Source: Deferribacteres bacterium
GTDB taxonomy: Bacteria > Zhuqueibacterota > Zhuqueibacteria > Zhuqueibacterales > Geothermadaptataceae
Assembly (NCBI GenBank): GCA_020633675.1
Contig: JACKDE010000002.1
Span: 372,001-436,000, forward strand
Length of the DNA stretch: 64,000 bases
Direction of reading: 5' to 3'
Shown here: in pieces, positions 17,949 through 26,356 of the stretch
Layout of the letters: every line of letters begins with the position of its first letter
Position numbering within the stretch: the first letter of the stretch is position 1
Position numbers and translations under genes: made by a program
Notes under the pieces: generated by a model
What the model saw: only the letters and a program-made list of their open reading frames with translations
What the model was told of the DNA's origin: nothing
The model's database searches: none

Positions 17949-18743
17949 CTAAACCGCAATCGGCGCTTTAATAGCCGGATGACACCGATAATTTTCCAAC
18001 ACAAAGTCGTCGTACTGGAACTCAAAAATCGAATGCACTGCTGGATTTAGCTTCATTTGCGGCGATGGAAAAGGCTGCCGCGACAATTGCAAATCTGCCT
18101 GTTCGAGATGATTGAGATAGAGATGCGCGTCACCGAAAGTATGCACAAATTCGCCTGGCTGCAGCTCGGTGACTTGCGCCACCATCAGCGTGAGCAGCGC
18201 ATACGATGCGATATTGAATGGCACGCCAAGAAAAATATCTGCACTGCGCTGATAAAGCTGGCACGATAATTTGCCCTCCGCGACATAAAACTGGAACAAA
18301 GAATGACAGGGCGGCAGCGCCATCTGTTCGATATCCGCCACATTCCAGGCGCTGACGATGATACGGCGTGAATCCGGAGCATTTTTAATTTGCTCGACGA
18401 TTTGGGTGATCTGGTCGATGTGCCTGCCGTCAGGAGTCGGCCAGGAGCGCCACTGGTAGCCATAGATCGGGCCGAGATTGCCATCGGCATCGGCCCACTC
18501 GTCCCAGATCGTGACCTTGTTATCTCGCAGGTAGCGCAAATTAGTGTCGCCTTGCAGAAACCACAGCAGTTCATGGATGATCGAGCGAAAATGCAGCTTT
18601 TTGGTGGTGACAGCCGGAAATCCCTGCGACAAGTCATAGCGGTTTTGGTAGCCAAAGACACTCAAGGTGCCGGTGCCGGTGCGGTCTTCTTTACGCACGC
18701 CGTGGTCGCGTACATGCCGCAATAAATCGAGGTATTGTTTCAT
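17949..18743 (-). CDS. thyA: Thymidylate synthase
   Basis: This 264-residue enzyme methylates dUMP with methylenetetrahydrofolate. Seen: [16 protein letters not shown] near the N-terminus, GPIYGYQWR, the nucleophile Cys146 in [37 protein letters not shown], and DAHLYLNH. The length equals the E. coli enzyme. The zinc permease gene ends 32 bases upstream on the same strand, so read-through from the metal-import genes is possible. Confidence 0.98.
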   Translation of the reverse strand: MKQYLDLLRHVRDHGVRKEDRTGTGTLSVFGYQNRYDLSQGFPAVTTKKLHFRSIIHELLWFLQGDTNLRYLRDNKVTIWDEWADADGNLGPIYGYQWRSWPTPDGRHIDQITQIVEQIKNAPDSRRIIVSAWNVADIEQMALPPCHSLFQFYVAEGKLSCQLYQRSADIFLGVPFNIASYALLTLMVAQVTELQPGEFVHTFGDAHLYLNHLEQADLQLSRQPFPSPQMKLNPAVHSIFEFQYDDFVLENYRCHPAIKAPIAV

Positions 18744-18774
18744 CGAATATCGTTGTTAAACCAGGATTGTAGAA

Positions 18775-19644
18775 TTAACTGTGCTTGGAAACCGAAAACT
18801 CTTCATCGCTGACAATCTTCACCTGCTGTGGTTTTCGCATCAAGATATGCGCAAGGCCGGATAATATCAGCAGGACACCAAAGGTGCAAACGATGGCCGC
18901 TCCGGTCGGCATGTCAAACGCCAGTGAGGCGATAATGCCGATCAGGCTTGCCAGCACGCCGGCAGACCAGCCGATCCAAAGCCGTATTTTGAGCTGATTG
19001 GAAAACAAAACAGCGATCACCGACGGCACCACCAGGTAGGAAAAGACTTGCAAAACACCTGCTATGGCAACCGAACTGGTCACGACAAAGCCAAACGAAA
19101 TGTAAAAGAGAAAATCCCAAAACTTGACGTGAATGCCTTCGTCGAAGGCTTTGCCGGGATTTTGCGAAATCATGATAAATTTATGCCGATAGACGAAATG
19201 GAACAGACCGATCAATGCGTATAGGATGCCTGTTTTGATGATATCCTGCCAATTGACATACAGGATGCTACCAAGCATCATGCCCTTGATTTTTTCTGCC
19301 CCTTCGGGCGCGCGATCCATAATCAACACGAACGCCGCTGCGGAAACCGCGTAAACGATGCCGATAATGGCTTCCTGGGGGACGCGCTCGTTGCGGCTCC
19401 GAGTCAGGGAAAAAATCGCAGCCCCGACAAATGCAAACGAAAGGCTAATAAAATAGGACGTCGTGCTGCCGTACTCGAAACCGATCAGAAAGCCAAATGA
19501 GGTGCCGAGAGCAGCGATTTGCGCCAGCGATAAATCGACAAAAATCACTTTGCGTTCAATGACATGGATGCCAAGATAGGCATGGATGCCTGTTAAAATC
19601 AGGCATGCTACAAAAGGTGCGAGCAGAAATTCAATTTCAATCAT
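18775..19644 (-). CDS. znuB-like: Zinc/manganese ABC transporter permease (ABC-3 family)
   Basis: A 289-residue polytopic protein with about eight membrane helices. Seen: LTGIHAYLGIHVIERKVIFVDLSLAQIAALGTSFGFLIG, the ABC-3 family's first-helix pattern, and VAIAGVLQVFSYLVVPSVIAVL, its conserved late motif. It would carry metal delivered by the binding protein encoded just upstream. No ATP-binding partner (ZnuC) is encoded in the cluster. The C-terminal tail is charged. Confidence 0.93.
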   Translation of the reverse strand: MIEIEFLLAPFVACLILTGIHAYLGIHVIERKVIFVDLSLAQIAALGTSFGFLIGFEYGSTTSYFISLSFAFVGAAIFSLTRSRNERVPQEAIIGIVYAVSAAAFVLIMDRAPEGAEKIKGMMLGSILYVNWQDIIKTGILYALIGLFHFVYRHKFIMISQNPGKAFDEGIHVKFWDFLFYISFGFVVTSSVAIAGVLQVFSYLVVPSVIAVLFSNQLKIRLWIGWSAGVLASLIGIIASLAFDMPTGAAIVCTFGVLLILSGLAHILMRKPQQVKIVSDEEFSVSKHS

Positions 19645-19739
19645 CTTTTTGTCACCCTTGTTTGCGTTTCAAAATAGGTCGCTCTGCCTGTTGATCTCGA
19701 AAAAATGCAAATCGACAGTTTGCAACCGACGGTATTGTG

Positions 19740-20696
19740 CTAATGTATCGGAGCAACTTCAGTCTCTTCAAAGGCCTTGACGAGAACGTCGATGTTGTAT
19801 GAGAAGAGATCAAAGTACGATTTGACTTCTTTGAATGCACCAACTGAGGGTGCGACCGGAATCACCTTGGCGCCGACCTGTGATGCGACAGATTTTGCCG
19901 GCTTGTCGTCAAAATAGGGTGAGATGATAATCACACCAATTTTTTTGTTTTTTATGATTTGGATCAGATCAACCAGATGACCGGGTGTTGGTGGAATGCC
20001 GGGCTTGGCTTCGATAAAGCCGGCAATGCGCAGCTGAAAGTGTTCTTCAAAGTAAGGCCAACTGTTGTGATATGCAAGGATTTCGGTGTTTTTGAAGGGT
20101 GCTATTTTTTGCATCCACACCGCGTTGGCAGAATCGAGTTGGGCGGTAAATGTGGCTAAATTGTTCTGAAAATAGGATGCATCCGATGGCGAGATTTTTG
20201 AAAGTTTTGCAGAAATGTTGCCCGCGATAATTTTGCCATTCATCGGATCGAGCCAGAAATGCGGATTGCCCCACACATGAATGTCGCCCTGCGCACGCAA
20301 TTGTGCAGCATCGACGTTGGGTACTTCGAGCAGTTCGATTCCTTCGGACGCGTTGACGTAGCCCGTGCCACCATAAAAAATGTTCTTGTTGCGGGCCGCT
20401 TCCAGCAACGGCGGTACCCAACCAATCTCCAGATCGAGGCCAACTTGTATAAACATGTCAGCGCGTTTCAGCTTCAAAATCAGGCTGGGCTTGGCGTCGA
20501 CAAAGTGCGGATCCTGATAGCCTTTCGCGAGCGCTTCAACTTCCACGCGGTCGCCGCCAATGCGTGCGGCAATGTCGGCGAGATCCGGAATAGTGGTGAC
20601 AAGTTTGAGTTTGTCATTTGATCGTGCAGGCAATGATAAAGCCAGGGATAGGGTCAAAATCACACCAGCACTGATGTATTTTTTTGCACATTTCAT
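19740..20696 (-). CDS. znuA-like: Zinc/manganese ABC transporter substrate-binding protein
   Basis: A 318-residue cluster A-I binding protein. Seen: a signal peptide (residues 1-26, ending LPARS), then LKLVTTIPDLADIAARIGGDRVEVEALAKGYQDPHFVDAKPSL, where the His of DPHF is the first metal ligand, VWGNPHFWLDPMNGK (second His), LAYHNSWPYFEEHFQL (third His) and a C-terminal Asp-containing ISPYFDDKPAK. There is no His-rich loop between ligands, unlike many ZnuA proteins, so zinc versus manganese is undecided. Confidence 0.93.
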   Translation of the reverse strand: MKCAKKYISAGVILTLSLALSLPARSNDKLKLVTTIPDLADIAARIGGDRVEVEALAKGYQDPHFVDAKPSLILKLKRADMFIQVGLDLEIGWVPPLLEAARNKNIFYGGTGYVNASEGIELLEVPNVDAAQLRAQGDIHVWGNPHFWLDPMNGKIIAGNISAKLSKISPSDASYFQNNLATFTAQLDSANAVWMQKIAPFKNTEILAYHNSWPYFEEHFQLRIAGFIEAKPGIPPTPGHLVDLIQIIKNKKIGVIIISPYFDDKPAKSVASQVGAKVIPVAPSVGAFKEVKSYFDLFSYNIDVLVKAFEETEVAPIH

Positions 20697-20768
20697 AGAA
20701 TCTTCCCTCTGTAAATTGGAGCGGCCGTTTGTGTAAGTATGAATTTAGGCTGCTGATCAAAGCGCTTG

Positions 20769-22115
20769 CTAATATTGATGCGCGCCATGCGCACCGATCA
20801 CAAATACGGCCCGCAGCATCACGTCGAAAAAGCTGTCGAAATAGTTGCCATCATTGTAACGCCCCTGGATTTCAAATTTCTGAAATTCGGTTGCATAAAA
20901 TTGCAGGATTCCGGAGTAAGCCTTGTGATTCATGGTATCAATTTCAGGAAATTCTGAATATTCGGCCAAACCTCCAAGAAACCAGCGCTTGGCAAACTGA
21001 TAGCGCATATTGCTGAACCAACCGACGCTGCTGATCTCACCGCCAGCCTCATTTCTTTTGCTCAGCAAAAATTCGGAAGACCATTCGAACGAGCTGTAGC
21101 GATTTTTTTGCAGAGGTTTCCACTTCAACGTTACATCGGCCGCAAAGATATTGCTGCGATAATCGGTTACATCGTTTGGACCGGTTGCACCAAGTAGGCC
21201 AACTTCCAGGGAGGTATTATCGTTTAGGTCGAAATAGTTTTTCAAATGCGCCAGGTAGAGAAGACGATTCTTTTCCGCTCGCGTAAAAGAAAAATTTTCT
21301 GCTGGCCCGTTGAGAATTTGCAAGGTGAGTTCCTGAAAAAAAGCCGAGTTTGGCAAAAGCCAGCGTACAGAAATGCCTTCGTCGACAAAGCCATGTGTGC
21401 TGAAGAAATACTGATACATCAACGGCATGTCAAGAAAATTGTATGCATGCGGATGGGTTTCATTGAGTTTGCCAAATTTTGTTCGAAATTTGCCGGCTTT
21501 GAGTTGGGTACTCAGGGGCAAATGCAACAGCGTAACATAGGCTTCTTCCAGCTCGAAGCTCATCGCACCTGCCTCATGGGCATGCTCTTCTTCGTCATGC
21601 AGTGCCTCCGGCAGTATTGTTGGCTCACTATGTTTGCCCGCCCCAATATAGAAATCGGCTCTCGCGTAAGGATCGACAACGGCATTGAATGCAAATTCGG
21701 CCTCATCCAAGCCAATATTGATATCGCGCTCGGCCTCGGAAAAGCCATCGCGCGTCCCCATAAAGGTGCCGATCACACTAATATTTGGATTCATCCCCTG
21801 GGAGGTGGATTGCCGCAAGCCAGCCGGGCTTTGCTGTTGTTGCAAAACTGGCTGCAGCATGGAGGCAGGTCCGCCATTGAAAAGGCCAGTCTGGATGCTT
21901 GCCGATATCGAATCGGCTGCAGCGAAACCGGACACCGGGGTGCTGATTGCGCTCAGTTTCTTCTCTAATTCCAGCACTCGCTCCTGAAGCTGCCTGATTT
22001 GTTCTTTATCAGAATTTGAATCGGATTTTTCCTGTGCGAAAGCAACTGTCGTCGCCACAATAGCCAGAATCCCAATTCTGGCAAGGTGGCGTATCAAATG
22101 CCTGATCGTATTCAT
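20769..22115 (-). CDS. Outer-membrane beta-barrel protein of the metal-uptake cluster
   Basis: A 448-residue exported protein. Seen: signal peptide (about residues 1-27), a coiled-coil-like stretch of heptads (KEQIRQLQERVLELEKKLSAI), then alternating aromatic/charged strands typical of a porin-like barrel, ending in ...GAHGAHQY. Residues about 165-185 hold a His/Glu-rich loop (ALHDEEEHAHEAGAM) suited to binding zinc. The ATG at 22115 has AGAGGTG about 8 bases upstream; the ATG at 22121 is too close. Lying directly before the binding protein and permease genes, it probably passes metal across the outer membrane. Confidence 0.78.
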   Translation of the reverse strand: MNTIRHLIRHLARIGILAIVATTVAFAQEKSDSNSDKEQIRQLQERVLELEKKLSAISTPVSGFAAADSISASIQTGLFNGGPASMLQPVLQQQQSPAGLRQSTSQGMNPNISVIGTFMGTRDGFSEAERDINIGLDEAEFAFNAVVDPYARADFYIGAGKHSEPTILPEALHDEEEHAHEAGAMSFELEEAYVTLLHLPLSTQLKAGKFRTKFGKLNETHPHAYNFLDMPLMYQYFFSTHGFVDEGISVRWLLPNSAFFQELTLQILNGPAENFSFTRAEKNRLLYLAHLKNYFDLNDNTSLEVGLLGATGPNDVTDYRSNIFAADVTLKWKPLQKNRYSSFEWSSEFLLSKRNEAGGEISSVGWFSNMRYQFAKRWFLGGLAEYSEFPEIDTMNHKAYSGILQFYATEFQKFEIQGRYNDGNYFDSFFDVMLRAVFVIGAHGAHQY

Positions 22116-22275
22116 TTTCATTCACCTCTTGCTTTGCTTTAAATGATGTGACAGTGCGTGAATGCACTGCTTCCGCTATGCTGCACGGATGATGAAACTG
22201 TATCGCATTCGATCGGGCCGGATGCGGTGCGGCTTTATCTGTGCGCGTAGCAGAAACCTAAATATAAAAAGCGAA

Positions 22276-22632
22276 TTAAGCGGTGCGAGGTGGAGCCCGG
22301 AGAAAGCGATGAGCGATTTTGGGCGCGATGATGTGAATACAGGTAGGAGTGGGCGCGAGGTAATCTTCCCGGATGAAGTAGTCTACGCCCTGATTGGATG
22401 GCAGCGATGCATGCTTGGCCGCGAGCAGACATGCGGCACACAGATAGTCATGCAGTGGAAAAACCGCATGCTCCGCGTGCTGGTCCACGCCGATGGACAG
22501 TGGTTCGAATTGCGCCGGCAACTCATGTGTCCACTCGGAGACCAGGTTTATGAAAACCCAGGCAACGAGGATGAACAGGGAAAGACCGGTTCTGCTTGTC
22601 TGTTTGTTACTCGCCAATCTAAATACGTGCAC
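22276..22632 (-). CDS. Small membrane-anchored Cys/His protein, DUF2946-like
   Basis: An 118-residue frame with one hydrophobic segment (about residues 17-34), a HAEHAVFPLHDYLCAACLLAAKHA stretch rich in His and two Cys three apart, and an 'R-A-P-P' box near the C-terminus. A Cys-x2-Cys with nearby His and a terminal RAPP/RGPP box is what I know of DUF2946-type proteins that precede metal-uptake genes. It is the first gene of the metal cluster on this strand. An overlapping plus-strand frame (22162-22677) lacks any such support and is rejected. Confidence 0.5.
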   Translation of the reverse strand: MHVFRLASNKQTSRTGLSLFILVAWVFINLVSEWTHELPAQFEPLSIGVDQHAEHAVFPLHDYLCAACLLAAKHASLPSNQGVDYFIREDYLAPTPTCIHIIAPKIAHRFLRAPPRTA

Positions 22633-22709
22633 GCTTGGGTATGGGACTTCGCTGGAAATGCTATTTCTGCCGATTGACCAACGTTGCCTGCACTTGATAG
22701 TCCAGCCTG

Positions 22710-22729
22710 AATAATATTATTAAAATAAT
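22710..22729. promoter_or_regulatory. Candidate Zur/Fur-type operator upstream of the metal-uptake cluster
   Basis: Two interleaved AT-rich palindromes: AATAATATTATT (22710-22721) and ATTATT-AA-AATAAT (22716-22729). They sit about 80 bases upstream of the DUF2946-like start. The AT-rich interleaved form resembles known Zur and Fur boxes, but assignment to a regulator is inference. Confidence 0.45.
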
Positions 22730-22879
22730 GCATGTGAAGCGGCAATGTCAAGGCATAAGTGCCGCAGCCAGGCTTTGTGAAAGCAGCAGGCAAAGAAAAA
22801 GCGCCGGACATCGGCCGACGCTTTAAATTCGAGAGCATAACAGTTATTGGCTGGCAGGTAAACTCAGACGGTCACCGGT

Positions 22880-23908
22880 TCAGCCTTTCTGATGCCAGCG
22901 GCCTGTAAAAAATCCTTTGCGATCACCGGGCGCCCCTGCATGCCAAACGCCATGGAAACTGCCGACTTCCTGCATGTTTCGATTCACCCAGCGTCCAGCC
23001 ATAGTGCCGTGGTTCTGTGCATTGTTGCGATAGCGCCATTCACCGGCGAGCAGCGCAATAAATTCACCCGTATCGGAAATGACTTTTGCAGCAAATGCTT
23101 TTGCTCCGCGATTGCTGCGTCCCCAAAAGCCCAGCATGTGCCCTGTGGTCAGACCATCATTGCTGATCCAGCGGCCTTTAAGCTCTCCAGAGTTCATCGA
23201 ACGCCGAATCCATTGGCCCATGAAAAAGCCGCCGTGGGCACGGTGCACATCTTTCAGTCGGCTGGTGATTGAAATTTCATTGCCTTTTTCATCGACCGTT
23301 TCGATCAAATCGAGCGAGTCGAGTTCGGTGAAGCTAAATGTACGAGTATAGGCACCAGCATTGATCGTCAGGGTGCCTTCTGTAGATGTGGTATCGTTGT
23401 TAATGATGGCCAGCGCCAGACCATCACGGTGCGGACGCGTTACGGAGACGAAATCGATTTTTTGACGATTGTCACGCGGCCGAACAATATAATCGCCCTG
23501 TTCAAACTGCAGTGTTTTCAACGCCACCAGCACGCCTTTGTTGACTTCAATCGATCCGCTCCAGTCGGTCGTTTCCGATTCGGTGCTGTCACCCTCGAGA
23601 TGTCCCCAGTTCAGGCGCACAAAGTAGGTCGGCACGCTGTCGCCATTCAAGGCTTGCTGAACATCTGCATCGTTTGCCAGCTCGTCGCCGGCATCGATAT
23701 CTTCACCGGATTTTGCCAGCAGTTCCGGGTCGCCAAAGCCTGGTGCTTCGTTGGAGGTGTCAAAATTCCCGAATTCGGAATTCAGGATAATCTCGTCTTC
23801 CTCATTTTCGATCTGGTCGTTGGCGCTGAACGGGTCATTTTTTTGGCAGGCAGCAAGTCCAAACACTGCGATTAAGGCGATGGCGGAAAGCGATTTCAGT
23901 GAAAACAT
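22880..23908 (-). CDS. Lipoprotein with C-terminal G-x-W repeats
   Basis: A 342-residue predicted lipoprotein. Seen: signal sequence with lipobox FGLAAC (Cys about residue 21), an acidic linker (about 30-85), a beta-rich middle, and a C-terminal third with seven regularly spaced Gly-x-Trp units (MGQWI, LKGRW, MLGFW, LLAGEW, MAGRW, FHGVW, FTGRW), about 15-25 residues apart. I do not know the family. The repeats could form a beta-propeller or MORN-like sheet. AGGAG 8 bases before the ATG at 23908 decides the start over an upstream frame to 23965. Confidence 0.8.
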   Translation of the reverse strand: MFSLKSLSAIALIAVFGLAACQKNDPFSANDQIENEEDEIILNSEFGNFDTSNEAPGFGDPELLAKSGEDIDAGDELANDADVQQALNGDSVPTYFVRLNWGHLEGDSTESETTDWSGSIEVNKGVLVALKTLQFEQGDYIVRPRDNRQKIDFVSVTRPHRDGLALAIINNDTTSTEGTLTINAGAYTRTFSFTELDSLDLIETVDEKGNEISITSRLKDVHRAHGGFFMGQWIRRSMNSGELKGRWISNDGLTTGHMLGFWGRSNRGAKAFAAKVISDTGEFIALLAGEWRYRNNAQNHGTMAGRWVNRNMQEVGSFHGVWHAGAPGDRKGFFTGRWHQKG

Positions 23909-24379
23909 GTTCGTAACTCCTTTCACAAACAGTCCTGATAAGTGAAATTTTGGTGGATTGTGCATTCGTCCATCACCTTCGCAATGGCTATGCCACAGTC
24001 TGCTTAACGGTATGTTTTTTTCTGTATAAGTTGAGTAAAAATAAAAGATAAAATATCATTTGATGGCGCTAAACAGGTCAACCTGATTGCACTTCTGCGA
24101 ACAGTTGATTTCTGTCTAGTGTACCAATCGGTACACAAATAGACGGTATCAGTATTGCCAAAAAGTACTTGAAATTCTGCCGATAATGGATTAGGATTGA
24201 AAAGACAAAAAATATGTTTTTTCGATGCTTACCAGGCACGCCGAGCGATAAAAAGTAACGGCGAAACTCCAAGTTGCCCCAATGCTTTGTGAAGAAAGAG
24301 AACAATACTCTTTTCGGTCAAATCCAAGGCATCATCTCCAAATTTAAATCCAGCAGTCAAACCAAAAGTGGATAAAAAA
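23909..24379. other. Intergenic region, no supported gene
   Basis: About 470 AT-rich bases between divergent genes. A 75-codon minus-strand frame (24078-24305) has no ribosome site and an unremarkable translation, so I do not call it. CTAGTGTACCAATCGGTACA at about 24115-24134 holds a TGTACC/GGTACA palindrome that may be an operator, but nothing links it to a regulator. Confidence 0.4.
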
Positions 24380-25363
24380 ATGCCGAGCGATCGTTTGCAA
24401 GTTGAAAAGAGCGCGATTCAAAACCATTTGCCTGATTTTGCAGAACATGTCGAAAATGGCCTGTCAGCTTCGCCCAAAAAACTCTCGCCGATGTATCTTT
24501 ATGATGAGCAAGGCTCCCTGCTTTTTGAGCAAATTTGTGAATTACCAGAGTACTATCTGACCCGCACTGAACATGCAATTCTGCAAAACTACTCAGATGA
24601 AGTTGCCGCCTTCTCCAATGGCAACATGGCGCTTGTCGAGTTGGGTAGCGGCAGCTCGACCAAAACGCGACTGATCATTGAAGCGCTGATCGCACATCAA
24701 AGTGACCTGCACTACATCCCGGTTGATATTTCCGAAACAATTTTGGTGAACAGCGCCAAAGAATTGCTGCAAGACTACCCCGATCTGAAGATTTCAGCGC
24801 ACGCAGCGGAATATCACGCAGCAATCCGTACTATTTCCAAGCTTGAACTCGAACAAAAAATGATCATCTTTCTCGGATCGAATATCGGCAACTTCGAGCC
24901 TGATGCTGCCAAAAACTTTTTGTGCAAAGTACGCACATGGCTCAGCGACGGCGATTTTTTCCTCCTGAGCACGGATTTGGAGAAAGAACGCAGTGTGCTG
25001 GAACCGGCATATGATGATGCACAGGGTGTGACTGCGGCTTTCAATATGAATTTGCTCAAACGGATGAACGAAGAGCTGGATGCCAATTTTGACCTCTCGA
25101 CCTTTTCACACTATGCGTTTTATAACGAAAAACTTGGTCGCGTGGAAAGCCATCTGCGCAGCCATATCGAACAGAGTGTTTACTTTGGTCGCCTGAACAG
25201 GACATTTCATTTCAAAAAGGCCGAGACCATTCACACAGAGAATTCCTATAAATTCACCAACAGCAAAATTAAGGAATTGTGCGAAGCAACCGGCTTTCGA
25301 CTGGTGAAACAATGGCAGGATGAACGCACATATTTCAGTGTCAATCTACTTGCAACCGCGTGA
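24380..25363 (+). CDS. egtD: L-histidine N-alpha-methyltransferase (EgtD family)
   Basis: This 327-residue SAM-dependent enzyme trimethylates the amino group of histidine to hercynine, the first step of ergothioneine synthesis. Seen: LSPMYLYDEQGSLLFEQICELPEYYLTRTE (family-defining N-terminus), SAM motif LVELGSGSSTKT, YIPVDISETIL, LGSNIGNF and the C-terminal FRLVKQWQDERTYFSVNLL. The start could be the GTG at 24368; the ATG at 24380 follows GGAT. No EgtB, EgtC or EgtA gene is adjacent; an Opu-type ABC transporter follows instead. Other substrates are possible, since the family includes non-histidine methyltransferases. Confidence 0.88.
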   Translation: MPSDRLQVEKSAIQNHLPDFAEHVENGLSASPKKLSPMYLYDEQGSLLFEQICELPEYYLTRTEHAILQNYSDEVAAFSNGNMALVELGSGSSTKTRLIIEALIAHQSDLHYIPVDISETILVNSAKELLQDYPDLKISAHAAEYHAAIRTISKLELEQKMIIFLGSNIGNFEPDAAKNFLCKVRTWLSDGDFFLLSTDLEKERSVLEPAYDDAQGVTAAFNMNLLKRMNEELDANFDLSTFSHYAFYNEKLGRVESHLRSHIEQSVYFGRLNRTFHFKKAETIHTENSYKFTNSKIKELCEATGFRLVKQWQDERTYFSVNLLATA

Positions 25364-25440
25364 TTATAGCGATTTTCAAAAATTTTGTCTGATCAAACTT
25401 CCGTATCGTTTCAGCAGCCAGCCAGCGCTATTGGCCGTTT

Positions 25441-25484
25441 GCCTTTGGCTCTTGGCAAAAAGCCAATAGCTAAGAGCCAAAGGC
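25441..25484. repeat. Perfect 13-bp inverted repeat between egtD and the ABC transporter
   Basis: GCCTTTGGCTCTT (25441-25453) pairs exactly with AAGAGCCAAAGGC (25472-25484); an inner GGC/GCC pair extends the hairpin. There is no T run after it on the plus strand, so it is not a clean intrinsic terminator. It resembles a REP-type element. It lies between two genes that may share a function. Confidence 0.65.
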
Positions 25485-25621
25485 AGGTTTGTATTCATTC
25501 CGGATGCTCTGAAATAGAACCAATTATCGGACATGACTTTTGCAAAATGCTATAAGAAGTCAAAGCCGGTCGCTGCTGTGTTCGGCTTGGCATTGCCCAT
25601 ACATTACTGAGGAATGTTCGC

Positions 25622-26353
25622 ATGGCGACAATCCGATTTGACCAGGTGACGAAAAAATACCGGGACGTGACCGCGTTGCATCGATTCAGCTTCCAGTTTG
25701 CTGAAAAAGCAATTTCGGTGATTGTGGGGCGCAGTGGATGCGGCAAATCGACCTTGCTGCAACTCATCAATGGCTTGGAGCGGCCGACGCATGGACAGGT
25801 TTTCGCGTTCGGTGAACCGATCGATTATGGCAATCTTGCTCTGTTTCGGCGCAGATTCGGTTATGCAGTGCAGGGAACAGGTTTGTTTCCACATCTGAGC
25901 GTAGCGGATAACATCTCATTGCCTGCACGATTGATGAAATGGTCAAAAAATCGAATCGAGCAGCGATTGGATACATTGCTGCAGATGGTGGAGTTGACCG
26001 ATGTATTGCGTGGCCGCTATCCATACCAGCTCAGTGGTGGCCAACGCCAGCGCGTAGGATTATGTCGCGCCATGATGCTCGATCCGGCTATTTTTTTGCT
26101 GGATGAGCCGTTCGGCGCTCTCGATCCCATTACCAAAACCGAAATCCATCGAGAACTGCTGCGCATCCAACAAAAAACGCCGCGCACGATTGTGCTGGTG
26201 ACGCATGACATGCGCGAAGCCGTCAAGTTGGCGGACATGATATTGATTCTTGAGCACGGTGAGCTGGTGCAGGCTGGCACCAAAGAGGACATCCTTTCCA
26301 ACCCCGCAACGCCTTTCGTCGAAGACCTGATTCATTCACAATTGGAGGTCTGA
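25622..26353 (+). CDS. Quaternary-amine/betaine-type ABC transporter ATP-binding protein
   Basis: A 243-residue ABC ATPase of the OpuCA/ProV type. Seen: Walker A GRSGCGKST, GLFPHLSVADNI after the Q-loop, signature YQLSGGQRQRVGLCRAM, Walker B IFLLDEPFGALDP, and VTHDMREA. It ends after the ATPase domain and lacks the C-terminal CBS pair that senses ionic strength in many OpuCA proteins. It ends 3 bases before the fused binding-protein/permease gene, so the two form one importer. Confidence 0.92.
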   Translation: MATIRFDQVTKKYRDVTALHRFSFQFAEKAISVIVGRSGCGKSTLLQLINGLERPTHGQVFAFGEPIDYGNLALFRRRFGYAVQGTGLFPHLSVADNISLPARLMKWSKNRIEQRLDTLLQMVELTDVLRGRYPYQLSGGQRQRVGLCRAMMLDPAIFLLDEPFGALDPITKTEIHRELLRIQQKTPRTIVLVTHDMREAVKLADMILILEHGELVQAGTKEDILSNPATPFVEDLIHSQLEV

Positions 26354-26356
26354 GAC

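Noticed and set aside
22162..22677. 171-codon plus-strand frame over the DUF2946-like region
   Set aside because: No ribosome site, Arg/Cys-rich translation without a recognisable pattern, and it overlaps the better-supported minus-strand gene at the head of the metal cluster.
25441..25484. Intrinsic terminator of egtD
   Set aside because: The stem is strong but no T run follows on the plus strand; recorded as an inverted repeat instead.
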